This document shows positions 24,321-38,002 of a stretch of 45,993 nucleotides of DNA, piece by piece; position 1 is the stretch's first letter, and the number at the start of each line of letters is the position of its first letter. The DNA lies in NCBI GenBank assembly GCA_024404195.1, contig JAKSQJ010000004.1:1-45993 (forward strand), in the 5' to 3' direction. Origin of the DNA: Clostridia bacterium. GTDB taxonomy: Bacteria > Bacillota > Clostridia > Oscillospirales > Acutalibacteraceae. The notes under the pieces are model-generated. The model saw only the letters and a program-made list of their open reading frames with translations, did no database searches and was not told the DNA's origin. The position numbers and the translations under genes were made by a program.

Positions 24321-25439
24321 ATGTCGGCAGTAAAAATACTTCATTGTGCAGACCTGCATATCGGCGCCAACGAGTCGTTTTTGGGCGAAAAAGCGGCGGC
24401 AAGACGAATAGAAGCTCTTATGACCTTTGAAAGAATTGTTGATTTGGCAACCGAAAACGGCGTTAAGTTAGTGCTTATATCGGGAGATTTATTTGACTCC
24501 TTAAAAATAGAAAATATATTTGTAAAAAGGGTTATTGAAAAGGTTGAAAGCAGTAAGGACATTACCTTTGTTTACTGCGCCGGAAACCATGACCCATTAA
24601 ACTATAATTCTCCGTTTTTTGATGCAAAACTCCCCGAAAACTTTAAGGTTTTGCCGACTAATGATTCGGTAATTGAGGTTTTTGAGGGTGTTAAGGTTTA
24701 CGGCAGGTCATTTGCCGAGGTTTTGGATGACGGCGAGGAAAGATTTTCGCTTGAGCCGCAGGAAAACTGCATCAATAGTATGTGTATTCACGGGGAATAC
24801 GGCTTCGGCTCGGCGCAAAACCCGATTTCAAACGACTTTGTAATAAACAGTAATATGGACTATATTGCGCTCGGCCATGTTCATCAAAGAAGTGAGCCGA
24901 AGAAGGTCGGAAATACATATATTGCCGACTGCGGATGCCCCGAGGGACTCGGCTTTGACGAGCTCGGAGAAAAGGGCGTTTATATCGGCGAAATTGATAA
25001 AAACCGTTGCGATTTGCAGTTTTATAAAACCTCAAAAAGAATGCATATCACAGAAAATATTGATGTTTCAGACCTAAACGGAAATATGGAAATTTCCGAG
25101 AAAATTTTATCGGTATTAAAGGATAAATACGGCGAGGAATTTTCCGAAAATCTTTATAAAATCGTGCTTACCGGCGAGGTTTCGGAGGAACTTAAAATCA
25201 ACACCACCGAACTTGCAAAGCGAATAGGCGAGGTAACATATTTTGCAAAGGTAAAGGATAAAACGAGCTTAAAATTCAATCTTGACCTAATTAAAAACGA
25301 GATGTCCTTAAAGGGAATTTTCGTCAGTAAAATGCTTGAAAAAATGGAGAACGAACCCGAAAATAAGGAACGGCTCCAATCGGCGCTTAAAATAGGGCTT
25401 AAAGCATTTTCGGGGGAGGTGCCGACCTATGAAGATTAA
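24321..25439 (+). CDS. DNA repair exonuclease, SbcD/Mre11-like (YhaO type)
   Basis: A 372-residue calcineurin-like phosphoesterase. The metal-binding motifs are in order: HCADLHIG (D11, H13), ISGDLFDS, CAGNHD, a His in MCIHGEYG, and ALGHVHQ. The C-terminal 130 residues would form the capping domain. This architecture is that of bacterial Mre11/SbcD nucleases. The start at 24321 follows AGGAGG by 6 bp, so a longer frame from 24297 is not used. It overlaps the downstream ATPase gene by 11 bp. The pair matches B. subtilis YhaO/YhaN, which is implicated in DNA repair. Confidence 0.9.
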   Translation: MSAVKILHCADLHIGANESFLGEKAAARRIEALMTFERIVDLATENGVKLVLISGDLFDSLKIENIFVKRVIEKVESSKDITFVYCAGNHDPLNYNSPFFDAKLPENFKVLPTNDSVIEVFEGVKVYGRSFAEVLDDGEERFSLEPQENCINSMCIHGEYGFGSAQNPISNDFVINSNMDYIALGHVHQRSEPKKVGNTYIADCGCPEGLGFDELGEKGVYIGEIDKNRCDLQFYKTSKRMHITENIDVSDLNGNMEISEKILSVLKDKYGEEFSENLYKIVLTGEVSEELKINTTELAKRIGEVTYFAKVKDKTSLKFNLDLIKNEMSLKGIFVSKMLEKMENEPENKERLQSALKIGLKAFSGEVPTYED

Positions 25440-27756
25440 GGAAATTTATATAAAGGGCTTCGGCGGGCTGAAAGATTACACCCTCAAATTAGAGGACGGC
25501 TTTAATGTTATTTTCGGCGAAAACGAAGAGGGAAAAACAACCGTTATGACCTTTATTAAATCGGTTTTTTACGGAACGGGAAATAAGTCAAAAAACATTC
25601 GTGCGAAATATACCCCAATGGACGGCGGTCAGATGGCAGGGCGAATTACCTTCTGCCAAAACGGAACTGATTACATAATAGAACGGCAGTTTTTAAGGTC
25701 GGATGCCACCGATAAAATAACCCTTATAAATTTGGATTCGGGCGAAAGCCACACCGAAACAAACGAAATAGGCAAGCGCATTTTCGGAATGGGTGTTGAA
25801 GCGTTCGCAAAGAGTATGTTTATCGGCGCCGAAAGAAATTATCAAAGTGACGATGTTGCGCAGGGCGAGCTCAATGCCCGTCTTTCCTCGGTTGCTCTTA
25901 CAGGGGACGAGGATACCTCTTTTGAAAGAATAGAAAAGGGGATAATTTCCGCCAAAGAAAAAGTGCTTTCAAAGACCGAAAGGGCGGGGGCGCTTTCGGT
26001 TTGCCGAAAGGAATATAAGGAGCTTGAAGAACGGCTTTTTAAGGCAAATGAGGACGCAAAACGAAAAATAGAATTAAACGAAGCCGCCAAAAAAACCCTT
26101 AAAGAAATGGAAACCGTTGCCAAAAAGCAGGCGGCTGTTAAAGGACTTCTTGAACGCAAAGAGGATATAAAAAACACCGAAAAATTAAAGAAATATCTTA
26201 AATATAAAGAGGAGCTTGACGAGCTTAATAAAACCTTAACTTTGCCCGACGGAACGATAGTTGACTCGGCTTTTGTTTCAAAGATAAAGTTCTGCAAGGC
26301 GAAGCTTGACCCTCAAAAAGAGTTGGTTGAAACCTTAAAAACGGAACTTGATAACCTTAAAAATGCCGAAGAAATGGCGCAAAATATGTCGGCTGCCGAA
26401 GCGCAGGAAAGTATGGAAAAAATAACCGCCGAAATAGATAATTTGCAAAACAAGAAGAATGTTCTTGAAGAAGAAATCGGCAAGGAAAGCCAAAAGTTAA
26501 GTGATAAAAACGAGGCGCTTAATATCGCAAAGGATAAAAAGAAACCCTTTAATCCCGTTTTCCTGATAATCGGTATTTTGGCGGTTTTGGCAGGAGCGGT
26601 ATGCGGTTTTGCGATTAAAAATTATTTGTTCGCTTTGGCTGTTGTCGGAGTTGTATTTTTAATTCTTTCGTTTATAATAAAGCCGAAAAACGAGGGCGAA
26701 TGTCTTAAAATCCAGTCGGAAATCGGTGATATTAAAACAACCGTTGCTTCTAAAAAGGACGAGCAGGCGGAGGTTATCCGTCAAATTGCGGTAAAGACCG
26801 GCGAAATGGCGACCCTTTCGGCAATTATTACCGCCGACAATAGCGTGAAGGAAAAAAGAAAGCAGGATATTGCCGCAAAAACCGAACAACTTCAAACGGC
26901 AACCGAGAAATTAAGCAACTGCCAAAAGGAGTTTGGCGAGGCGCTCGGCGGTTTGGAGCTTGACGAAGAAACGCTTTCAAGAATTGAGGAAAATGCGGAA
27001 AAGCAAAAGGATATAAAGTATAATCTTAACTATATCGCCAAGGATTTGGGCGGAATTTCCTATGAGGAAGCCGCCAAAAAACTTGAACTTTGCGATAATA
27101 ACGAGGAACTTTCAAATATTGACTTTGATAAGGTTGAGGCAGAGGCGGAAAATCTGAATGTTCGTGCTATGGAGCTTCTGGAACAAAAATCGGCACTTGA
27201 AACCGAGCTTTTAACATCGTTTAAGCATAGCGAACAACCCGAAATCATAGAACGGGAAATGAAAGCACTTAAAGAAACGATTATCGGTATGGAAAACTTT
27301 GTTTCTGATTGCGAAACCTGCCTTTCGGTGTTAAATGAAAGCTTTATGAGTGTCCGTAAGGGTTACGGCAGCGAGTTAAACAGCGAAACCCTTAAAATTT
27401 TTGAAAAACTGACAAACGGAAAATATAAAACCGTTTCGGTTGATAAGTCGCTTGAAATGCTTGTTGAAAAGACCGACGGCTTCGGACTTTTTGCCACCGA
27501 TTATTTAAGCACGGGCACTGAGGACCAAGCGTTTTTGGCACTTCGTCTTGCTATTTGTTCGCTTATTTCCGATAAAGAAAAATACCCTGTATTTCTTGAC
27601 GATGCCCTCTCAAATTATGACGATGTCCGAACAAAAACCGCCCTTCAATTTTTAAGAGATTTCGCAAAATCGGGACAGATTTTGCTCTTTACCTGCCACG
27701 GCGCCGTTCTTGAAACCGCAAAGGATTTATCGGTTGAATGTAAGATGCTTAAATAA
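25429..27756 (+). CDS. Rad50/SbcC-like ATPase with membrane segments (YhaN type)
   Basis: A 775-residue SMC-type ATPase. It has Walker A GENEEGKTT (30-38) at the N terminus, long coiled-coil stretches (about 175-350 and 430-640), and at the C terminus a signature YLSTGTEDQAFLALRL (about 691) and Walker B VFLDDALSNYDD (about 722). Between the coiled coils, residues about 375-417 form two adjacent membrane helices where SbcC/Rad50 has a zinc hook. This is the YhaN arrangement and suggests that the complex is tethered to the membrane. Partner of the preceding nuclease by gene overlap. Confidence 0.9.
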   Translation: MKIKEIYIKGFGGLKDYTLKLEDGFNVIFGENEEGKTTVMTFIKSVFYGTGNKSKNIRAKYTPMDGGQMAGRITFCQNGTDYIIERQFLRSDATDKITLINLDSGESHTETNEIGKRIFGMGVEAFAKSMFIGAERNYQSDDVAQGELNARLSSVALTGDEDTSFERIEKGIISAKEKVLSKTERAGALSVCRKEYKELEERLFKANEDAKRKIELNEAAKKTLKEMETVAKKQAAVKGLLERKEDIKNTEKLKKYLKYKEELDELNKTLTLPDGTIVDSAFVSKIKFCKAKLDPQKELVETLKTELDNLKNAEEMAQNMSAAEAQESMEKITAEIDNLQNKKNVLEEEIGKESQKLSDKNEALNIAKDKKKPFNPVFLIIGILAVLAGAVCGFAIKNYLFALAVVGVVFLILSFIIKPKNEGECLKIQSEIGDIKTTVASKKDEQAEVIRQIAVKTGEMATLSAIITADNSVKEKRKQDIAAKTEQLQTATEKLSNCQKEFGEALGGLELDEETLSRIEENAEKQKDIKYNLNYIAKDLGGISYEEAAKKLELCDNNEELSNIDFDKVEAEAENLNVRAMELLEQKSALETELLTSFKHSEQPEIIEREMKALKETIIGMENFVSDCETCLSVLNESFMSVRKGYGSELNSETLKIFEKLTNGKYKTVSVDKSLEMLVEKTDGFGLFATDYLSTGTEDQAFLALRLAICSLISDKEKYPVFLDDALSNYDDVRTKTALQFLRDFAKSGQILLFTCHGAVLETAKDLSVECKMLK

Positions 27757-27820
27757 AATGTATAACAAATAATTTAAGCGGCTTTAAACTGCCGAAAATT
27801 TAATATTTATATCCATAAAA

Positions 27821-27842
27821 GCCCTTGATTTTCAAGGGCTTC
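27821..27842 (+). terminator. Terminator-like hairpin after the YhaN-like gene
   Basis: Stem GCCCTTGA (27821-27828) with TCAAGGGC (27832-27839), flanked by AAAA and TTCT. The T tract is short, so termination may be partial. The left arm contains the -35 element of the next promoter. Confidence 0.6.
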
Positions 27843-27853
27843 TCGTATATAAT
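27825..27853 (+). promoter_or_regulatory. Promoter of the glycan-use operon
   Basis: TTGATT (27825-27830) and consensus TATAAT (27848-27853) have a 17-bp spacer. The -35 and spacer overlap the preceding hairpin. About 55 bp of AT-rich leader follows before the ATG at 27914. Confidence 0.7.
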
Positions 27854-27913
27854 AATATAAATAATATAAATATATAATATATTTCGTATCAGCAACGAAA
27901 AAGGGGCTTTTTT

Positions 27914-28999
27914 ATGCTTAAAACAAAACCTGCCGTTTTTGCCGTAGGGAATGAATATCAAATAATGGTGCCGGTAACCTGTCCCTCGCTTTTCTGGGTG
28001 AAAATCGGAGATAAATGCTTTTATGATGAGCAAAACGGAATAATGCGCTCCATAACAACCGTTCACCGTGTTTGCGTTCCTATGGAAATTCTTGATAACG
28101 CCGGCGGTTATACCGTTTGCGAAAAGGAAATCATTGAGCGAAAGCCCTATTTCCCGACAACGAAAGAAACGGTTGAAACCGCATTTAAGTTTTATCCCGT
28201 TACCGATAAAAAGAGCATAAAGGCATATCATATCGCCGATGCTCACAGCTTGGTTGACCCGGTTGTATCTGCCGCAAAGGTTTACGGCGATTTTGATTTT
28301 GTTATAATGAACGGCGATATTCCGAATCATTGCGGCGAACTTGAATTTCTCCTTACCGTATATGAAATTGCCGATAAGGTAACCGGCGGCGAAAAGCCGA
28401 TAGTTTTCGCAAGGGGCAACCACGACCTAAGGGGCTTTTATGCCGAAAAAATGGCGGAATATACCCCGAGCCAAAACCTTAATACATACTATACCTTCCG
28501 CTTGGGCCCTATTTGGGGAATCGTTCTTGACTGCGGCGAGGATAAGGAAGATTCTCACGAGGAATACGGGTTTACCGTTGCCTGCCATCCGTTCAGAGTA
28601 AGGCAAACCGAGTTTATAAAAAAGGTTATTGAAAAGAGTAAAGACGAATATGAAGCCGACGGCGTTAAATTAAAACTTGTAGTTTCGCATAACCCGTTTA
28701 CATATCTTCAAGAGCCGCCGTTTGATATTGAAAAAGAGATTTTCGGCGAATGGGCGAAGCTCCTTAAAGAAAATGTTAAACCCGATTTAATGATAAGCGG
28801 TCATGTTCACGGTGTTTTCTTCAAAAATCCGGGTGATGACTTTGACCATTTGGGTCAACCTTGTCCGCTTGTTATTGCTTCCGATGTTAAAAGAGCGGAA
28901 AATTATTATGTCGGTGCCGGAATTGAGTTTTGCGAAAACGAAACAAATGTTACTGTAACAAACAGCGAGGGAAAAACCCTCCAAAAGCGAAAAATATAA
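27914..28999 (+). CDS. Cytoplasmic metallophosphoesterase, purple acid phosphatase-like layout
   Basis: A 361-residue protein. Residues 1-95 form a beta-rich, Fn3-like N-terminal domain. The remaining part is a calcineurin-like phosphoesterase with all metal motifs: IADAHS, MNGDIPN, ARGNHD, VVSHNPF and SGHVHG. No signal peptide is present, so it should act in the cytoplasm. The domain order resembles purple acid phosphatases, but the tyrosine ligand typical of them is not evident. It leads an operon with a sugar isomerase-like protein, GH3, GH2 and an MFS transporter, so a phosphorylated sugar or phosphodiester in that pathway is a plausible substrate. This is inferred from position only. Confidence 0.85.
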   Translation: MLKTKPAVFAVGNEYQIMVPVTCPSLFWVKIGDKCFYDEQNGIMRSITTVHRVCVPMEILDNAGGYTVCEKEIIERKPYFPTTKETVETAFKFYPVTDKKSIKAYHIADAHSLVDPVVSAAKVYGDFDFVIMNGDIPNHCGELEFLLTVYEIADKVTGGEKPIVFARGNHDLRGFYAEKMAEYTPSQNLNTYYTFRLGPIWGIVLDCGEDKEDSHEEYGFTVACHPFRVRQTEFIKKVIEKSKDEYEADGVKLKLVVSHNPFTYLQEPPFDIEKEIFGEWAKLLKENVKPDLMISGHVHGVFFKNPGDDFDHLGQPCPLVIASDVKRAENYYVGAGIEFCENETNVTVTNSEGKTLQKRKI

Positions 29000-29015
29000 C
29001 CGAAGGAGAAGCATT

Positions 29016-29930
29016 ATGGAGAAAAAAGTTGGTATTTCAATAGGTGCTTTGCAGAGAATTTACGGCGATGAAAAAGCGCTTGAGCTAACCGCAAAAATGG
29101 GCGCCGATTCCGCCGATTTCACCCTTGAATTTGACGATAGAAACGATTATCGCAACAAGGACAGCGTTTATGCTTTGGGCGAGGACGCAATTATTGAATA
29201 TTACGGCAAACTTAAAGAAAAAGCCGATTCGTTAGGTATTATAATCGGTCAGACGCACGGAAAAATGCCCGGCTTTCGCAATATAAAGGAAGAGGACGAT
29301 GCTTTGGTTGAAAATACCCGTCTTGACCTTATCGCAACAAAGGCGCTCGGCTCTCCCGTTTGCGTTATACATAATGCAACCTCTATATTTTTAGGCGCAA
29401 ACCCCGATAGAGATTTGATGCAAAAATTAAGTCTTGCTATGTTTTCAAGAATGCTTCCCTTTGCAAAAGAGCAAAATGTAAAAATCGCAACCGAAACCTT
29501 CGGCGATGCCGTTCGCTTTAATTCGGTTGACTTTTTCGGTGATATAGACGAATTTATGACCGCCTACAATAATGTAAAGGCATTAGGCGAACTCGGTAAT
29601 TACTTTACCGCCTGCGCCGATACGGGTCATTCAAACAAGGCGATGCGTTACGGCAACCCGACCCCTGCCGATGTCATAAGAAGAATAGGCAGCGAGGTTA
29701 CGGTTTTGCATCTTAACGATAACGATACCTTTACCGACCAGCATAAAATCCCGAAAACCGGAACTATTGATTTTGACGATGTATTTTCGGCGCTTGACGA
29801 AATCGGATATTCGGGTATTTACAATATGGAATGTAATTTAAACCATTTCGGCAAAAATTTTCAATATGAAGAAGCGGAATTTGCCGTTAAGGTAATGAAA
29901 AACATATTAAAGGAAAGATACGGTAACTAA
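29016..29930 (+). CDS. Sugar phosphate isomerase/epimerase-like TIM barrel
   Basis: A 304-residue AP-endonuclease-2 family TIM barrel. The metal ligands of this family are recognisable: Glu in IATETFGDAV (about 154-163), Asp/His in ACADTGHSN (about 197-205), His in VLHLNDND (about 230-237), and the terminal Glu in YNMECNLNHF (about 270-279). Such proteins interconvert keto-sugars or inositols. The exact substrate cannot be read. AAGGAG lies before the ATG. It stands 16 bp after the phosphoesterase gene and 2 bp before the GH3 gene. Confidence 0.88.
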   Translation: MEKKVGISIGALQRIYGDEKALELTAKMGADSADFTLEFDDRNDYRNKDSVYALGEDAIIEYYGKLKEKADSLGIIIGQTHGKMPGFRNIKEEDDALVENTRLDLIATKALGSPVCVIHNATSIFLGANPDRDLMQKLSLAMFSRMLPFAKEQNVKIATETFGDAVRFNSVDFFGDIDEFMTAYNNVKALGELGNYFTACADTGHSNKAMRYGNPTPADVIRRIGSEVTVLHLNDNDTFTDQHKIPKTGTIDFDDVFSALDEIGYSGIYNMECNLNHFGKNFQYEEAEFAVKVMKNILKERYGN

Positions 29931-29932
29931 AA

Positions 29933-34916
<4,984 letters not shown>

Positions 34917-34937
34917 AAAGCTTCAAGGTGAAAAATA

Positions 34938-36182
34938 ATGGGGAAGAGTTTAGACAAGAGCAGTAATAAGTTTCAGTATTTTTCAATGTTTCTTTGCTGG
35001 TTTGCGTATGTTTCGGCGTATTTCGGAAGATACAGTTACAGCGCAAATATCGCAATGTTTGAAAAAAACTACGGCGGAGTTTCGCATACGCACGCCGAAG
35101 CAGGACTTGTTATGACATTTTTTGCGGCGGCATACGGTATAGGACAGCTTTTTCACGGAGTTTTTTGCAAGTATTATCCGAGAAGATATGTTGTGTCAAT
35201 AGCGCTTTTGGTTGCGGCAATTTCGGATATTTTGGTATTTGTCGGAGTTCCGTTCGCCGTTATTAAATATCTGTGGCTTCTAAATGCCGTTTGTCAGGCG
35301 GTTTTATGGCCTATGCTTTTGCAGATTATTAGCGAAAATGTCGGAACAAAGCTTATGAAATCGGCAATACTTGTTATGAGCACGACTACCTCTTTCGGAA
35401 CATTCTGTATTTACGGAATGAGCGCCGCTTTTGCGAAAACAAATTATTTGCTTACATTTCTTGTAGGCAGTTTTGTTCTTATTACCGCCGCTATAGTATG
35501 GTTTATATTCTATAAGCCGGGCGCATACATAAGAATAAACTTTAAAGAGCATAAGGAAAGCAGGCAAACAAAAAGAACAAGTGTTGTCGGCACATTTATT
35601 ATTACCGTAGTTTTGCTTATTTTTTGCAGTATCGTTACAAACTTCAATAAGGACGGACTTCAAACATGGGTGCCGGTTATTCTTAAAAACATCAACAAGA
35701 ATTTATCCGACGGTTTTTCAATTCTTTTATCCCTTGTTTTGCCGCTTTTCGGTATTTTCGGCGCTACGGTTGCGGTATTTATAAACAAAAAGATAAAGCC
35801 CGTTGTTTTGCTTGTAATGTTCTTTATGGTATTTACGGGAGTGTTTAACTTCCTTGTTATTATGTTCCAAAAAAATATGTGGGTTGTTGTTTTCTGCTTC
35901 GGCATACTTGAGCTTTGTCTGCACGGTGTTGCAAACGCCGTTGTAAGTATCTTCCCGCTTGCAATGAGGGATAAAATGAGCCCGGGTGCTCTTGCCGGAA
36001 TACTGAACGGAAGCGGATATTTAGGCAGTGCTTTAAGCTCTTGGGGGCTCGGTAAAATCGCCGATGTAACGGGCGGCTGGAATGCCGTTTTCTCAACACT
36101 TTTAGGCACGGTTGTAGCCATTCTTATCTTCGGCGGACTTTATATTGTTGCTTCTACAAGGAATAAAGAGCTTATGGTTTGA
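34938..36182 (+). CDS. MFS transporter, possibly organophosphate:phosphate antiporter-like
   Basis: A 414-residue transporter with twelve membrane helices. The N-terminal segment FAYVSAYFGRYSYSANIAMF and the following GLVMTFFAAAYGIGQLFHG resemble the GlpT/UhpT branch (OPA family) of the MFS superfamily. The two halves are separated by a charged loop (about 195-215). As last gene of the operon it probably imports the substrate for the preceding enzymes. A phosphorylated sugar would suit the phosphoesterase. This is inferred, and the subfamily assignment by eye is uncertain. AAGGTG precedes the ATG. Confidence 0.82.
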   Translation: MGKSLDKSSNKFQYFSMFLCWFAYVSAYFGRYSYSANIAMFEKNYGGVSHTHAEAGLVMTFFAAAYGIGQLFHGVFCKYYPRRYVVSIALLVAAISDILVFVGVPFAVIKYLWLLNAVCQAVLWPMLLQIISENVGTKLMKSAILVMSTTTSFGTFCIYGMSAAFAKTNYLLTFLVGSFVLITAAIVWFIFYKPGAYIRINFKEHKESRQTKRTSVVGTFIITVVLLIFCSIVTNFNKDGLQTWVPVILKNINKNLSDGFSILLSLVLPLFGIFGATVAVFINKKIKPVVLLVMFFMVFTGVFNFLVIMFQKNMWVVVFCFGILELCLHGVANAVVSIFPLAMRDKMSPGALAGILNGSGYLGSALSSWGLGKIADVTGGWNAVFSTLLGTVVAILIFGGLYIVASTRNKELMV

Positions 36183-36191
36183 TTTTTAATC

Positions 36192-36210
36192 ATTTAACAA
36201 ATTGTTAAAT
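36192..36210. promoter_or_regulatory. AT-rich palindrome before the Gld-like ABC operon
   Basis: Perfect arms ATTTAACAA (36192-36200) and TTGTTAAAT (36202-36210) flank a single central A. It lies 60 bp before the ABC ATPase gene and 10 bp after the MFS stop. It may be an operator or a weak terminator; no T tract follows. Confidence 0.4.
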
Positions 36211-36270
36211 AATTAAATAAATGTTTATGTTATGATTACATAGCAAATTATTATTAACGGAGGACAAAAA

Positions 36271-37275
36271 ATGATCAGTGTTACCGGACTTTCAAAAAGA
36301 TACGGAACCTATCTTGCGGTTGACGATGTTAGCTTTAACATTGAAAAGGGCGAAATTATCGGATTTTTAGGACCAAACGGTGCCGGAAAATCTACAATTA
36401 TGAATATCCTTACGGGATATTTGTCCATGACCAAGGGCAGTGTTTCCATTGACGGATATGATATTGTTGATTATCCCGAAAAGGCAAAGAAAAAAATCGG
36501 CTACTTGCCGGAGCTTCCGCCCCTTTATACCGATATGAAGGTTAGGGAGTATCTTAATTTTATTTATGACTTAAAGGGTGTTAAGTTCCCGAAAAAGCCG
36601 CATATTGACGAGGTTTTACGGCTTGTTAAAATTGATAATGTTCAAAACCGACTTATTAAAAATCTTTCAAAAGGTTACCGTCAAAGAGTCGGCTTCGGTG
36701 CGGCGCTTGTCGGCAATCCCGATGTGCTTGTTTTGGACGAGCCGACGGTAGGTCTTGACCCGAAACAAATTATTGAGATAAGAAATCTTATAACAAAGCT
36801 CGGTAAAAATCATACTATTATCCTGTCCTCGCATATTCTTTCGGAAATTCAAACCGTTTGCGACAGAATAATAATAATAAACCGAGGCAAGCTTATTGCC
36901 GACGATAATAAACAAGACCTTATCGCCAAAATATCAAAGGACCGTTCATTAGTTGCTCAGATAATCGGTGACGAAAATAAAGTCATTGAGGAAATCTCAA
37001 AAATTGAAGGTGTCCTTAATGTTTATTCAAACGGTAAGGTTGACGGCGGCGCTTTTGAAATCGTAATTGAACCTATGAAGGGTGCCGATGTAAGAACAAA
37101 GGTGTTTAATAAGACGGTCGGTTTAGGTGCTTCCATGCTTTCCTTTAAGGATAACAGTATGTCGCTTGAACAGGTATTCCTGCGGCTTACCGAGGCAACC
37201 GATTCTGAGGTTGAGGCAATGCTTTCAAATATTAAGGAAAAAACCGGCGATAGCGAAGAAGGGGAGGAAGAATAA
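36271..37275 (+). CDS. ABC ATPase, Gld/CcmA-like
   Basis: A 334-residue ATPase with Walker A GPNGAGKST (about 35-43), signature LSKGYRQRVG (about 134-143), Walker B VLVLDEPTVGLD (about 155-166) and the switch histidine in LSSHIL. The last 110 residues include a small alpha/beta domain (VIEEISKIEGVLNVYSNG) common in ABC-2 exporters. The gene starts at an ATG with GGAGG upstream and overlaps the permease by one base. It is the first gene of a four-gene operon with the permease and two auxiliary proteins. Confidence 0.93.
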   Translation: MISVTGLSKRYGTYLAVDDVSFNIEKGEIIGFLGPNGAGKSTIMNILTGYLSMTKGSVSIDGYDIVDYPEKAKKKIGYLPELPPLYTDMKVREYLNFIYDLKGVKFPKKPHIDEVLRLVKIDNVQNRLIKNLSKGYRQRVGFGAALVGNPDVLVLDEPTVGLDPKQIIEIRNLITKLGKNHTIILSSHILSEIQTVCDRIIIINRGKLIADDNKQDLIAKISKDRSLVAQIIGDENKVIEEISKIEGVLNVYSNGKVDGGAFEIVIEPMKGADVRTKVFNKTVGLGASMLSFKDNSMSLEQVFLRLTEATDSEVEAMLSNIKEKTGDSEEGEEE

Positions 37276-37988
37276 TGAGAGCAGTATTCAAAAGAGAATT
37301 CAAGGCATATTTTACAACCCCTATCGGTTATATCGTTTTGTGTGCGTTTTATGCCTATTTGGGACTTATGTTCTGGACAACTTACGGTGCCGGAGTTCCG
37401 GATATAACCGGTATTATTTCGGGAACAAGTGTAATAAACTTTTTCTTTATCCCGATTCTTACCATGCGCCTTATGTGTGAGGATAGACGGCAGAAGGTTG
37501 ATCAGGCGCTTTTAACCGCTCCGGTTAAGCTTATTTCCATTGTGCTTGGTAAATTCCTTGCCGCTTTTGCGGTTTTTGCCATGGCTTATGCTCCGACGGT
37601 TATTTTTGAGCTTGTTTTTGCTTCAAAGGTTTCGGTTAATGTTATGACATATATCTATTCTCTTATAGGTGTTTTGCTTTTGGGAGCAACCCTTATTTCA
37701 ATAGGAATGTTTATTTCCTGCCTTACCGAAAGCACAGCCGTTGCGGCAATTCTTGCAATAGTTGTAAATATTGTGTTTATGCTTATGTCTATGTTCTCCG
37801 ATGCGGTCAAGGATAATAAATGGTTCGGTTGGCTTTCAAAGGTTTTTGATAAGCTTGACTTTATAACCGCTTCGGAAAACTTTAATTACAGTATTTTCCG
37901 CTTTGCCGATATTATTTATTTCGTAAGTATAACTGCGGTTTTCGTCTTTTTAAGCGTTCGTTCGCTTGAAAAGAGAAGATGGTCTTAA
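37275..37988 (+). CDS. ABC-2 permease, GldF-like
   Basis: A 237-residue permease with six membrane helices. The motif KREFKAYFTTPIGYIVL at the N terminus and MRLMCEDRRQKVDQALLTAPVK after helix 2 are typical of the GldF/NosY branch of ABC-2 exporters. It forms the membrane part of the transporter with the preceding ATPase. Intact and full length for the branch. Confidence 0.93.
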   Translation: MRAVFKREFKAYFTTPIGYIVLCAFYAYLGLMFWTTYGAGVPDITGIISGTSVINFFFIPILTMRLMCEDRRQKVDQALLTAPVKLISIVLGKFLAAFAVFAMAYAPTVIFELVFASKVSVNVMTYIYSLIGVLLLGATLISIGMFISCLTESTAVAAILAIVVNIVFMLMSMFSDAVKDNKWFGWLSKVFDKLDFITASENFNYSIFRFADIIYFVSITAVFVFLSVRSLEKRRWS

Positions 37989-38002
37989 AGGAGGTTTTTA
38001 TA

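Noticed and set aside
25842..26297. Serine-rich minus-strand frame in the YhaN-like gene
   Set aside because: It is the reverse of a Glu/Lys-rich coiled-coil region, which commonly yields Ser/Leu/Phe-rich shadow frames.
27800..28423. Long minus-strand open frame (207 codons) antisense to the phosphoesterase gene
   Set aside because: It is antisense to a conserved gene with all catalytic motifs, crosses a promoter, and has no ribosome binding site or recognisable domain.
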